64,000 bases of DNA. Source: Ralstonia sp. UBA689. Lineage in GTDB: Bacteria; Pseudomonadota; Gammaproteobacteria; Burkholderiales; Burkholderiaceae. The stretch covers positions 248,001-312,000 of the forward strand of contig NZ_DBMV01000001.1 of NCBI RefSeq assembly GCF_002298975.1, read 5' to 3'. The stretch's first letter is position 1; each line of letters starts with the position of its first letter. The translations under genes were made by a program, and so were the position numbers. Positions 27,919 through 36,075 of the stretch are shown here, piece after piece. Below the pieces are notes generated by a model. That model made no database searches and was not told where the DNA came from. It worked only from the letters and a program-made list of their open reading frames with translations.

Positions 27919-27995
27919 TGGTCGGAGCGATAGGATTCGAACCTACGACCCTCTGATCCCAAATCAGATGCGCTACCAGGCTGCGCTACGCTCCG
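27919..27995 (-). tRNA. tRNA-Pro (UGG)
   Basis: A 77-base gene with encoded CCA. The acceptor CGGAGCG (5' end at 27995) pairs with CGCTCCG (27929-27923); the discriminator is A. The anticodon loop reads TTTGGGA with anticodon TGG. The T arm has GGTTCGAATCC. Confidence 0.97.
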
Positions 27996-28030
27996 GAACC
28001 GGCGATTGTACCGCCTTCATAACAATCCGG

Positions 28031-28852
28031 TCAAATCAATGTCCGGACAATCAGTCCTAGCGCCACCACACCGGAAAATGCGGCAAAACCCTGCTGCAAC
28101 GCCGGCCCCGCCAAGCGTCGCGCAAAGCGGCGGCCTGCCAGCATGCCGGTCAATGCGCCGGCAGCAAACGGCAGCGCGATATGCCAGTCGACGTGCCCGC
28201 CGATGGCAGAGGCGACCACGCCACCCGTTGACACCAGCGCAATCACGGCCAGCGACGTGGCCACGATGGTCTGCATCGGCAGATCGGTCGCACGGCGCAA
28301 CGCGGGCACGATGACAAAGCCGCCGCCGACGCCCAGCAGGCCCGACAGGAACCCGGCGCCAATGCCCGATACAGCCAGCGCGCGTGCGCACGGCAGCGTC
28401 CAGATCAGCTTGGCGGTTGTTGTGTCGAGATGGCAGGGAGGTGCGGTGTCTCTCGGTGACGCCGATGCAGGCGCAATGCCGCGTGCCTGCCGGAACATGC
28501 GTAGCGCCACATAGCCGAGCACCACGGCAAACAGCAGTGTCAACGGCGTATTCGGCACGCGGTGCGCAACCCAGATGCCGAACGGCGACACCAGCACACC
28601 GCACAGCGCCATCAGGCCGGCCGCCTTGTAGCGGACTCGGCCTTCGCGAAGCCCGAGCATGGCCCCCAGCCCGGCCGACAACCCGACTGCCAGCAGCGCG
28701 ACCGGTGCCGCCTCGGACACCGATAAATGCAACCCGAAGATCAGCAGCGGCACGGCGACGATGGCACCGCCCGCACCCGTAAGCGCCAGGATGAGCCCGA
28801 CCACCGAGCCCAGCCCTGCGCTGACAATCCAGCCAGCTTCAATCGGTGACAT
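28031..28852 (-). CDS. sulfite exporter TauE/SafE family protein
   Basis: A 273-residue membrane protein of the TauE/SafE family with seven or eight hydrophobic segments. The family repeat appears twice: GLILALTGAGGAIVAVPLLIF near the N-terminus and GFLSGLLGVGGGFVIVPAL in the middle. Such proteins export sulfur-containing anions such as sulfite. It starts 4 bases after the SQR gene, so the two are co-transcribed. In this setting it probably removes sulfite or thiosulfate made from sulfide oxidation. The longer open frame to 29467 overlaps SQR and is not used. Confidence 0.85.
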   Translation of the reverse strand: MSPIEAGWIVSAGLGSVVGLILALTGAGGAIVAVPLLIFGLHLSVSEAAPVALLAVGLSAGLGAMLGLREGRVRYKAAGLMALCGVLVSPFGIWVAHRVPNTPLTLLFAVVLGYVALRMFRQARGIAPASASPRDTAPPCHLDTTTAKLIWTLPCARALAVSGIGAGFLSGLLGVGGGFVIVPALRRATDLPMQTIVATSLAVIALVSTGGVVASAIGGHVDWHIALPFAAGALTGMLAGRRFARRLAGPALQQGFAAFSGVVALGLIVRTLI

Positions 28853-28856
28853 GGTT

Positions 28857-30125
28857 TCAGCGTCCTGTGGGTACGTTCGTTGTACTTGGCCGTGCCAGCC
28901 ATTCGCGGCCTTTGAGCAGCGCGTTCCAGTACAGCCACGGCAGCAACGATGCCTTGAGCCACCATGCGGACTTGCGCGCCACCGTCGGCACCAGCGGGAA
29001 GGTCGGCAGGAGCTTGCCGCCATAGCCGAATTCCGCAAGCACGACCTTGCCGCGTTCGACGGTGAGTGGGCACGCGCCGTAGCCGTCGTAGCGCGTGGGC
29101 AGCGGCTGGCCTTCGCGGTGTGCGAGCAGGTTTTCGGCCACGACGACGATCTGCTTGCGTGCGGCGGCCGCCGTCTTGGCGTTGGGCGTGGAACTCGCAT
29201 CGCCCAGCGAGAAGACATCGGCATGGCGCACGTGCTGCAGCGTTGCCGGATCGACCTCACACCAGCCGGCAGCATCGCCCAGGCCGCTTTCGGCGATAAA
29301 AGCAGGCGGCACCTGGGGCGGCACCACGTGCAGCATGTCGAAGCGCTTGGCGGTGCGCGTGGCCTCACCGGCTGCGTTCTTGCTCTCGAACCATGCCGTA
29401 CGTGCCGGGCCATCCACCGCGACCAGCGTGGAGCCGAACGCGAGCTGGGCGCGGTAGCGCTCCACATAGCGCATCAACGGCGGCACAAAGGCTTCGACGC
29501 CAAACAGTGCTGCCCCGGCAAGATTGAATTCCACCTCGATGCGGTCCAGCGCGCCGGTGCGGCGCCAGTGGTCGCACGCGAGATACATCGCCTTCTGCGG
29601 TGCGCCGGCGCACTTGATCGGCATGGCCGGCTGCGTGAACAGCGCGCGGCCCGAGCGCAGGCTGCGCACCAGCGACCACGTGTAAGGCGCCAGATCGAAC
29701 CTATAGTTGGACGTAACGCCGTGCTGGCCGAGCGTTGCTTCCAGGCCTTCGATGCGCTCCCACGCCAGGCGCAGGCCGGGGCAGACGATCAATTGGCGGT
29801 AGGTCAGCGTTTGGCCGTTGTCGAGCTGCACGCGATGCGCGTCGGCATCGATGCGCGTTGCAGCGGCGCGAATGCGTTGCACGCCCGGCGGCAGCAGCGT
29901 ATCGGTCTGGCGCGCCGTGGCCTTCGCATCGAACACGCCGCCGCCGACCAGCGTCCATGCCGGCTGGTAGTAGTGCACGTCGGAGGGCTCGACGATGGTG
30001 ATGCCGAGCTGCGGACGGCGCCGGCGCAGGCTGGCCGCTACGCCAATGCCGGCGGCACCGCCACCAAGGATAAGGACATCGCAGTCAAGCGCGGGGGCGG
30101 ACAGGGAGGGGGAATCGATATGCAT
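28857..30125 (-). CDS. sqr: sulfide:quinone oxidoreductase, SQOR type
   Basis: A 422-residue flavoprotein that oxidises sulfide to persulfide or polysulfide and reduces quinone. The FAD-binding motif LILGGGAAGIG is at residues 18-28 and SLGDASSTPNAKTAAAA is the second FAD site. Cys172 in PIKCAGAPQKAMYL and Cys352 in RYDGYGACPLT match the redox cysteines of the human SQOR subgroup, and the LPWLYWNALLKG end is also typical of that type. It lies 93 bases downstream of the repressor gene. Confidence 0.9.
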   Translation of the reverse strand: MHIDSPSLSAPALDCDVLILGGGAAGIGVAASLRRRRPQLGITIVEPSDVHYYQPAWTLVGGGVFDAKATARQTDTLLPPGVQRIRAAATRIDADAHRVQLDNGQTLTYRQLIVCPGLRLAWERIEGLEATLGQHGVTSNYRFDLAPYTWSLVRSLRSGRALFTQPAMPIKCAGAPQKAMYLACDHWRRTGALDRIEVEFNLAGAALFGVEAFVPPLMRYVERYRAQLAFGSTLVAVDGPARTAWFESKNAAGEATRTAKRFDMLHVVPPQVPPAFIAESGLGDAAGWCEVDPATLQHVRHADVFSLGDASSTPNAKTAAAARKQIVVVAENLLAHREGQPLPTRYDGYGACPLTVERGKVVLAEFGYGGKLLPTFPLVPTVARKSAWWLKASLLPWLYWNALLKGREWLARPSTTNVPTGR

Positions 30126-30218
30126 GCGATTTCAGTTGGGGCGGCCGGATGGCCCGGCGGGGGCTTTGAAGAAGGGCGCGGCACCAGTGCATCACAAGCC
30201 GGCGCAACGCGGGACGGT

Positions 30219-30590
30219 TTACCTGACGATCTTGAGGACCTTGCCGCAGTACAGCTCGGAGAGCGTTTGCATGATCTGGATGACCTCGAAGCTGGCTAGC
30301 CGATAGTAGACGTATTTGCCTTCGCGCCGGGTGGCAACCAGGCCCTCGTCGCGCAGTACGCCCAGTTGCTGCGAAAGGCTCGGCTGGTGCAGGCCGACCA
30401 GCGCTTCGAGTTCGCCCACATTGCGTTCGCCCTGCGTGAGTTGGCACAGCAGCAGCAGGCGGTCTTCATGGGCCATGGCCTTGAGTGCAGCGCACGCTTG
30501 GCGAGCGGAGGCGCGCAGCATGGAGATGGCCGCCTCGGGCAGCGGCGCGATGTCGGCTGCGTCGGTCGGGGGGGTGGTCGGATCAATCAT
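30219..30590 (-). CDS. bigR: BigR/SqrR-type persulfide-sensing ArsR repressor
   Basis: A 123-residue ArsR-family winged-helix protein. Residues ~45-100 form the HTH with QPSLSQQLGVLRDEGLVATRREGKYVYYRL. Cys49 and Cys115 are 66 residues apart, the spacing of the disulfide/tetrasulfide pair of known persulfide sensors. Such repressors leave DNA when reactive sulfur oxidises the pair. It is divergent from the dioxygenase gene and leads the sqr-tauE genes, so it probably controls both directions through the palindromes between 30607 and 30662. Confidence 0.88.
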   Translation of the reverse strand: MIDPTTPPTDAADIAPLPEAAISMLRASARQACAALKAMAHEDRLLLLCQLTQGERNVGELEALVGLHQPSLSQQLGVLRDEGLVATRREGKYVYYRLASFEVIQIMQTLSELYCGKVLKIVR

Positions 30591-30606
30591 CGGGGCGTGG
30601 TGCTTG

Positions 30607-30662
30607 TTGCTCTATTTGCTCTATTGGCAGACAAAATGTCTGACGATATTATATAAAAATAT
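30607..30662. promoter_or_regulatory. candidate BigR operator region
   Basis: Three elements lie in the 93-base divergent gap: a tandem 9-base direct repeat TTGCTCTAT (30607-30615, 30616-30624), a palindrome CAGACA-AAA-TGTCTG (30628-30642), and an AT-rich inverted repeat ATATT-N7-AATAT (30646-30662). The last is the AT-rich type expected for BigR-like sites. Confidence 0.55.
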
Positions 30663-30683
30663 AGATTGTTTGCGGAAACTACC

Positions 30684-31544
30684 ATGCACGCCCAGATCGA
30701 ACCCTTCTTCGACCCCGACACCTGCACGATGAGCTACGTCGTTCACGCAGGGCCGGGCACACCCTGCGCCGTGGTCGATTCGGTGCTCGACTACGACCCG
30801 AAATCCGGCCGTACGCGCACCCGGTCGGCAGACCAGATCAGCGCCTTCATCGAAGTGCAGGGGCTGAAAGTCGAATGGCTGCTGGAGACGCACGCGCATG
30901 CCGATCACCTGTCGGCCGCGCCGTACCTGCGCGCTCGATTTGGCGGGCGCATCGCCATCGGCGAGAGCATCCGCGTGGTGCAGGGCGTCTTCAAGCCGAT
31001 CTTTAACCTGGAGCCGTCGTTCCAGCTCGATGGCTCGCAGTTCGACCATCTTTTCGCACCGGACGAGGTTTTTCACATCGGTGAACTGGAAGCGCGCGCG
31101 CTGGCCGTGCCGGGGCATACGCCGGCCGATATGGCGTATCAGGTGGGCGATGCCGTGTTTGTTGGCGACACGCTCTTCATGCCGGATGTCGGCACCGCAC
31201 GCTGCGATTTCCCCGGCGGCGACGCCGCCACGCTATACCAGTCGATCCGTCGCCTGCTGGACCTGCCGCCCACCACGCGGCTCTACATGTGCCACGACTA
31301 TCCGCCTGCCGGACGCGAGGCCACGTGCTACACCACGGTGGCCGAGCAGCGGCGCGCCAACATCCACGTGCGCGATGGCGTGACCGAGGCCGAGTTCGTG
31401 CAGATGCGCACCCGGCGCGACGCCACCCTCGGCATGCCCACGCTGATGCTGCCGTCCATTCAGGTCAACATCCGCGCAGGCGCGCTGCCGCCGGCCGAGG
31501 CCAACGGCGTGCAGTACCTGAAGATTCCGCTTAACGCGTTGTAA
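30684..31544 (+). CDS. blh: persulfide dioxygenase (Blh/ETHE1-like)
   Basis: A 286-residue metallo-beta-lactamase-fold enzyme. The metal motif is THAHADH, followed by AVPGHTPADMAY and FVGDTLFMPDVGTARCDFPGG, typical of the Blh subgroup of persulfide dioxygenases, which convert glutathione persulfide to sulfite. CHDYPP holds the last His ligand. ATG 30684 was chosen; an upstream TTG at 30666 adds six residues. It is divergent from bigR and completes sulfide to persulfide to sulfite to export. Confidence 0.9.
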   Translation: MHAQIEPFFDPDTCTMSYVVHAGPGTPCAVVDSVLDYDPKSGRTRTRSADQISAFIEVQGLKVEWLLETHAHADHLSAAPYLRARFGGRIAIGESIRVVQGVFKPIFNLEPSFQLDGSQFDHLFAPDEVFHIGELEARALAVPGHTPADMAYQVGDAVFVGDTLFMPDVGTARCDFPGGDAATLYQSIRRLLDLPPTTRLYMCHDYPPAGREATCYTTVAEQRRANIHVRDGVTEAEFVQMRTRRDATLGMPTLMLPSIQVNIRAGALPPAEANGVQYLKIPLNAL

Positions 31545-31680
31545 GCCGCGCTGCCCTTGAATCACTCGGCCACCGCATCCGCGCCGCCCTGCAACGGGTG
31601 GTGGTAGGTGGTGCGCCAGATGTCCACGCGCGAGCACAGCGGTGATAGCTGCGCGTGGTAGCGATGCGCGTCGAACCGCT
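31545..31680 (-). pseudogene. tam: trans-aconitate 2-methyltransferase remnant
   Basis: The minus strand reads a fragment with VDIWRTTYHHPLQGG and AVAE-stop-FKGSA, the C-terminal region of Tam (normally VDIWRTTY.HP... VEWVKGTGL). The expected Trp codon TGG is TGA at 31564-31562, and the fragment runs straight into the blh stop region. About 45 codons remain; no start or SAM-binding domain is present. It is a scar of an earlier gene beside the sulfide cluster. Confidence 0.78.
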
Positions 31681-31707
31681 CGCTTCGCTCCACGCCTTTG
31701 AGCTTCC

Positions 31708-31732
31708 GACCCGCGCCAAGCGGGCGCGGGTC
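31708..31732. repeat. 10-base perfect inverted repeat
   Basis: GACCCGCGCC (31708-31717) and GGCGCGGGTC (31723-31732) around AAGCG, in the gap between the tam remnant and the CoA-transferase gene. There is no T-run. Apart from this and the remnant, nothing is recognised in 31681-31928. Confidence 0.6.
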
Positions 31733-31939
31733 CCGGACGATTTTGGCGATACCGCCGGAATCGTCGATCTATGAAAAAAGCGACTTGATCCCATGATTTT
31801 TTATCCGAATCGGAATTCCTTGCCGTCGCTACACTTGGTCAACACACCACAGTGAACAGACCTGAGGGCCGCACGCAGGCGTCGCGCAGAAGCACAAGAA
31901 GCGCCAAATGCGGGCCCCGTGAAGTATCAAGGAGACAAG

Positions 31940-33487
31940 ATGACCCCGGATATTGGTAGCCGCATTCGCCTGCAATCCTTGCTGGATAAAGTGGTATCGG
32001 CGGACGAAGCCGCTACGCTGATCCGCGATGGCATGACGGTCGGCATGAGCGGCTTTACCCGCGCCGGCGACTGCAAGGCCGTGCCGTTTGCAGTGGCCCG
32101 GCGTGCCGCGCACGAGCCGCTTCGCATCACCTTGATGACCGGCGCCTCGCTGGGCAACGACATCGACAAGGTGTTGGCCGAAGCGGATGTGATCGCGCGC
32201 CGTCTCCCTTTCCAGGCCGATGCCACCCTGCGCCGCAAGATCAACGCGGGGGAGGTCATGTTCATTGACCAGCACCTGTCGGAGACCGTGGAGCAACTGC
32301 GCTCACGGCAGATTTCACCGCTCGATGTGGCCGTTGTTGAGGCCACGGCCATCACCGAGAACGGCGGCATCGTGCCGACCACTTCGGTGGGCAATTCCGC
32401 GAGTTTCGCGGTCCTGGCAAAACAGGTGATCGTCGAGATCAACCTGAACATGCCCGCCAACCTGGAGGGGCTGCACGACATTTTCTTCCCAGTGCAGCGG
32501 CCTTACCGTCAGCCGATTCCGCTCATCGCCGTGGAGCAGCGCATCGGCGTGCCGTACATCCCGATCGATCCGCGCAAGATCGCTGCCATCGTGATCACGG
32601 GGCAGGACGACAGCCCATCCAACGTGCTGCCGCCCGATGCCGAGACAAACGCGATCGCCGGGCACCTCAATGCGTTTCTGACGCGCGAGGTGCGCACGGG
32701 CCGTCTGTCGCCCTCGCTGCAGCCGCTGCAGGCGGGCATCGGAACCATCTCAAACGCGGTTCTGCACGGCTTCATCGAGTCGCCGTTCCATGACCTCAAG
32801 ATGTACTCGGAAGTCCTGCAGGACAGCACGATCGAATTGCTCGATTCGGGCAAGCTGGCCTTCGCCTCGGCTTCGTCGATCACATTGTCGCGCCCTGTGT
32901 ACAAGCGGTTCCTGACCGAACTGGAGCGCTATAAGTCGCATGTGGTTCTGCGTCCGCAGGAGATCAGCAACCATCCCGAAGTGATACGCCGGCTCGGTCT
33001 GATCACCATCAATACCGCGCTGGAATGCGATATCTACGGCAACGTGAACTCGACGCACGTGGGTGGAACGCACATGATGAACGGCATCGGTGGCTCCGGC
33101 GACTTCGCGCGCAACGCGCATCTGTCGGTCTTCGTGACTAAGTCATTGGCCAAGGACGGCAATATTTCCAGCATCGTCCCGATGGTCTCGCATGTGGACC
33201 ACACTGAGCACGACGTCGACATCATCGTCACTGAACACGGATTGGCCGATCTGCGCGGGCTGGCGCCGCGCGAGCGTGCGGACCAAGTTATCAGCAACTG
33301 CGCGGACCCACGCTATCGCGAACTGCTGCGCGACTATGTCGCGCGGGCGCAGCGGCGCGGCGGCCACACGCCCCATCTGCTGGAGGAGGCGCTCGCCTGG
33401 CATGTCCGCTTCCGTGATCACGGTTCGATGGATTCGGCAGGGCTTTGCGATGACAGCCAGCTTCAGGAGCCCGCGCTCTGCGCATGA
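31940..33487 (+). CDS. acetyl-CoA hydrolase / succinyl-CoA:acetate CoA-transferase
   Basis: A 515-residue member of the class I CoA-transferase family (AarC/Ach1 type), which moves CoA between succinate and acetate or hydrolyses acetyl-CoA. Features are GMTVGMSGFTRAGDCK near the N-terminus, EATAITENGGIVPTTSVGNS, the GIGTISNAVLHGF region, and NSTHVGGTHMMNGIGGSGDFARNA near the C-terminus. The start ATG 31940 follows AAGGAGA; a GTG at 31919 is in frame but less likely. It is convergent with a LysR gene 16 bases away. Substrate preference is not readable from sequence. Confidence 0.88.
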   Translation: MTPDIGSRIRLQSLLDKVVSADEAATLIRDGMTVGMSGFTRAGDCKAVPFAVARRAAHEPLRITLMTGASLGNDIDKVLAEADVIARRLPFQADATLRRKINAGEVMFIDQHLSETVEQLRSRQISPLDVAVVEATAITENGGIVPTTSVGNSASFAVLAKQVIVEINLNMPANLEGLHDIFFPVQRPYRQPIPLIAVEQRIGVPYIPIDPRKIAAIVITGQDDSPSNVLPPDAETNAIAGHLNAFLTREVRTGRLSPSLQPLQAGIGTISNAVLHGFIESPFHDLKMYSEVLQDSTIELLDSGKLAFASASSITLSRPVYKRFLTELERYKSHVVLRPQEISNHPEVIRRLGLITINTALECDIYGNVNSTHVGGTHMMNGIGGSGDFARNAHLSVFVTKSLAKDGNISSIVPMVSHVDHTEHDVDIIVTEHGLADLRGLAPRERADQVISNCADPRYRELLRDYVARAQRRGGHTPHLLEEALAWHVRFRDHGSMDSAGLCDDSQLQEPALCA

Positions 33488-33503
33488 GGGCTGGGGCCGC
33501 TAG

Positions 33504-34397
33504 TCAGGCTCCCAGAACTTCCTCGCAGACCGCGAGCCAAGCGCGCGCAGCGTGGGAGAGATAGCGGCCCGGCGACCACAGATGCGCGAGGGCCCAATCC
33601 ATCTCCGGAGCCGTCAGGCGAGCCACGGCCAATTGGTCGCGGATCGGAAGATTGGCCACCAGCGGCTGCGGCAGAAAGGTCGTGCCCAGCCCCGCTGCGG
33701 CCATCGAGGCGAGGAATTCCCAGTGCCCGCTTTGCGCAGCGACGTGTGGCTCGATGCGGGCTTCGAGAAAGGCCTGACGCAGCTTGCGCGTTAGGGAGAA
33801 GTCCTCGGCCAGCAGCAGCAGGGGTTCGTCGCGCAGCGCCGCCAGCGTGACGGTCTTGCCCTTGGCCCACTTCGCCTGGCGCGGTCCGACCACCCAGATC
33901 GGATACTTGGCGAACTCCCGCGTCGCCAGTGCGAGACCGCTGTCGCCGGGCAGCACCGTCGCGCCCACCTCCAACTCGCCGCTGGCCACCTGCTGCTCCA
34001 CAGTCTGGCCGCCATATTCGGCGATGTTCAGCGCCAGATTGGGATAACGCTGGCGAAACGCACTGACGACGGGCGAGAAGAACAGGTTCACCATCGGCGG
34101 GATGCCCACCGTGAGTTGGCCGCGTCCGAGCGAAGACAGGTCGGCGATTTCAAGCGTCAGCCGATGCACCACGCCAAGCGCTTCCTGGCCGCGCGCATAC
34201 ACCACACGTCCCACATCCGTCAGCCGCACCTGCTTGCCTTCGCGAATCAGCAGCGGCTGGCCGATTTCGTCTTCCAATTGGCGCACCATCTTGCTGATGG
34301 TGGACTGCGTCACCGACAGCGAGCTTGCCGCCTGGGTGAAGCTTTGCAGCCGCGCGGTCTCAACGAAGTAGCGCAGGGCACGGATGTCGATGGGCAC
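33504..34397 (-). CDS. LysR-family transcriptional regulator
   Basis: A 297-residue LysR regulator. The N-terminal winged HTH reads LRYFVETARLQSFTQAASSLSVTQ then STISKMVRQLEDEIG, and a periplasmic-binding-like effector domain follows from about residue 90. The GTG at 34397 is preferred because AAAGGA is 6 bases upstream; the ATG at 34421 would add eight residues without a ribosome site. The nearest target candidate is the convergent CoA-transferase, but LysR genes usually control divergent neighbours, and no gene is adjacent on that side. The effector is unknown. Confidence 0.88.
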   Translation of the reverse strand: MPIDIRALRYFVETARLQSFTQAASSLSVTQSTISKMVRQLEDEIGQPLLIREGKQVRLTDVGRVVYARGQEALGVVHRLTLEIADLSSLGRGQLTVGIPPMVNLFFSPVVSAFRQRYPNLALNIAEYGGQTVEQQVASGELEVGATVLPGDSGLALATREFAKYPIWVVGPRQAKWAKGKTVTLAALRDEPLLLLAEDFSLTRKLRQAFLEARIEPHVAAQSGHWEFLASMAAAGLGTTFLPQPLVANLPIRDQLAVARLTAPEMDWALAHLWSPGRYLSHAARAWLAVCEEVLGA

Positions 34398-34713
34398 GGG
34401 CGGTCCTTTGCCATGAAGCATGCGAATGGGATGCGCAATATTAGTGAAATTTTTCTATGTGCGACGTGCTGGATCCAAACTCGGCACTGAACGGGGTTGG
34501 CGTTGCCCACGCAAGAAGGGCAGGGGGAGGGCATTCGCGTATCCGCTCCGCTGCCATGCGCGGGATGCGTTCGATCGCAAATTGTTGTGAATGCCAAACG
34601 CCTCCCGAACGCGCCACGCCGCATGGGCGCAGGGTTTACGGCAGATTTAAGCCAATTCTGATTTATAGTTCCGCCCTTGCTCTGACGAAGCAGCGGTCAC
34701 TACACTCGACGCC

Positions 34714-34930
34714 ATCGCTTTCAGTGCCATAGAGAAAGCGATCGAGGCTTGGAACCCTCGTGAATACCGGGCAAGAGCCGAGCATAGGTTCTTGTCCTCA
34801 TCCGCTATGGCTTGGCTTCGTCACCCTCATTGGGCGAGCCAGGCTTGTACGGCTTCGGCCGTGCCGACTGGTATTCATCGGTGTTCCAAGCTTGCCTGTG
34901 CTCGCCCACCCCTTCCCCAAGGGTTGGGCG
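34714..34930 (+). ncRNA. candidate structured RNA (cruciform, no known class recognised)
   Basis: Seven helices can be built in about 215 bases with no good gene. P0 is ATCGCTTTC (34714-34722) with GAAAGCGAT (34734-34742). P1 is GCTTGGAAC (34747-34755) with GTTCCAAGC (34883-34891). P2 is TGAATACC (34761-34768) with GGTATTCA (34870-34877). Inside P2 lie P3, CAAGAGCC (34772-34779) with GGTTCTTG (34787-34794); P4, GCTTGGCTTCG (34810-34820) with CGAGCCAGGC (34835-34844); and P5, GTACGGC-TTCG-GCCGTGC (34847-34864). P6 is 34903-34930. A -10-like TATAGT is at 34664-34669. It may be an independent RNA or the leader of the ORF at 34962. Confidence 0.55.
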
Positions 34931-34961
34931 CGGTTCCGTTCATCACATGAAGAGGAATGCC

Positions 34962-35135
34962 GTGACCCGCTCGATCTCCAAATCCATCGATTCTCCGGCT
35001 GGCGACGCGCTTAGCGAATATCAGAAGGGCGTGCTGTCTGCGCGCGGATTCTTGCGCGCGGTGTTCAGCCGTATCGCTGCGGACAACACGCGTGCCGCGA
35101 GCGCGGCTGATGCGCCGGAACATCCCGACCAATAA
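34962..35135 (+). CDS. small hypothetical protein (57 residues)
   Basis: GTG at 34962 is preceded by AGAGGA (34951-34956). An in-frame ATG at 34947 gives 62 residues but lacks a ribosome site. The product is a soluble, basic-then-acidic peptide with a likely helix around ALSEYQKGVLSARGFLRAVF and no membrane segment. It follows the structured segment by about 30 bases and is followed by another stem-rich element. No family is recognised. It could be the coding part of an RNA-controlled small gene, or a spurious frame. Confidence 0.45.
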   Translation: MTRSISKSIDSPAGDALSEYQKGVLSARGFLRAVFSRIAADNTRAASAADAPEHPDQ

Positions 35136-35147
35136 CGCTGAGTTTAT

Positions 35148-35228
35148 GGGCGAGCCGGGCGTATTAAGGCCTGTTGGTGCCGATGTTGCAGCATCGGTGC
35201 TGGGGCTTGTCTGGGCTCGCCCGCCTTT
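35148..35228 (+). terminator. branched terminator-like stem after the small ORF
   Basis: Outer arms GGGCGAGCC (35148-35156) and GGCTCGCCC (35214-35222) enclose a hairpin CCGATG-TTGCAG-CATCGG (35180-35197); a short T-run follows at 35225. TGGGCGAGCC also occurs in P4 of the upstream structured segment (34831-34840). Confidence 0.5.
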
Positions 35229-35286
35229 TGCACGTGCGATTGCTGGTGCTTGAGTTGGTGGGGCGGAGCAACGTTATCCCAGTGGT

Positions 35287-35430
35287 CTAGATACTTGAAT
35301 TCGCCGGATTTCGTCCGCGACGCTTCAGGTGCCTACTCGGGGCATCGCACGTCGCGGCTATAAGGGATGGCGAAATCAGAAGACTGATCGTATAGGAGAC
35401 GGTCCGCAGGATTTTCTTCATCTTCGCCAT
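35287..35430 (-). CDS. possible small membrane peptide (47 residues)
   Basis: From ATG 35430 the frame encodes a short basic start (MAKMKKILR) and one hydrophobic helix (VSYTISLLISPSLIAA), then a basic tail. A GGAG lies 10 bases upstream of the ATG, a little far. The helix could be a signal or membrane anchor. No family recognised, and it may not be expressed. Confidence 0.3.
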   Translation of the reverse strand: MAKMKKILRTVSYTISLLISPSLIAATCDAPSRHLKRRGRNPANSSI

Positions 35431-35587
35431 CGGGATGTTTCTCCGACATTTATTGTTGGATGCAGCAGTGTAGCTGCACTCTGTGTGGATAACTGATAGC
35501 CTTGGCATCTGATAATGACGGGCGGACCTCTCTGTAGCTGTTCAACGACGGGGTAGCCAAAATCAAGAAAACTCTGGGGAGTACTAC

Positions 35588-36013
35588 ATGAACAAGCGCA
35601 CGCTGATCTCGGTTGCGATCACGATGGGTCTGGCTGCCTGTACGTCCATCAAGGTGGATCGCGTCGATCCGTCTTATGCGATGAAGATGGTCTGCATCCG
35701 GGAAAATCCAAAGGTCCAAGTGGACGACTTCGTCCCGGTGGTTCGGGATGGTTTTTCTCGTCACTCGATTGACACCAAGCTTTATTCGGGCGCGATGCCC
35801 GATACGTGTCAGTATGTTTTGACATACACCGCTTTGCGTTCGTGGGACTTCACGCCTTATCTCAGTCATGCCGAACTTCGCATCGAGAAAGACGGCAAAC
35901 AGATCGCGTATGCGGAGTACCACCTCAATGGAAAAGGTGGCTTCTCACTTGCGAAATGGGCTGGGACCAAGGACAAGATGGACCCGGTAATCGATGAATT
36001 GCTGAGGAAGTAA
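35588..36013 (+). CDS. Sbal_3080-like lipoprotein
   Basis: A 141-residue predicted lipoprotein. The signal peptide ends in the lipobox LAAC with Cys18. The body contains MVCIRENPKVQVDDFV and ELRIEKDGKQIAYAEYHLNGKGGFSLAKW, resembling the small Sbal_3080 lipoprotein family of proteobacteria. The function is unknown; it should be anchored in the envelope. It stands alone, between the small ORFs and a broken cold-shock gene. Confidence 0.72.
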   Translation: MNKRTLISVAITMGLAACTSIKVDRVDPSYAMKMVCIRENPKVQVDDFVPVVRDGFSRHSIDTKLYSGAMPDTCQYVLTYTALRSWDFTPYLSHAELRIEKDGKQIAYAEYHLNGKGGFSLAKWAGTKDKMDPVIDELLRK

Positions 36014-36075
36014 CCGGGTACCGATGGCCCATGTTGCCAGCGACGTAACAAGGTGGCCCGTCAAGGCGACAATCC

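Noticed and set aside
28031..29467. 478-residue form of the TauE/SafE protein
   Set aside because: The extra N-terminal part is out-of-frame SQR sequence; the family start is the ATG at 28852.
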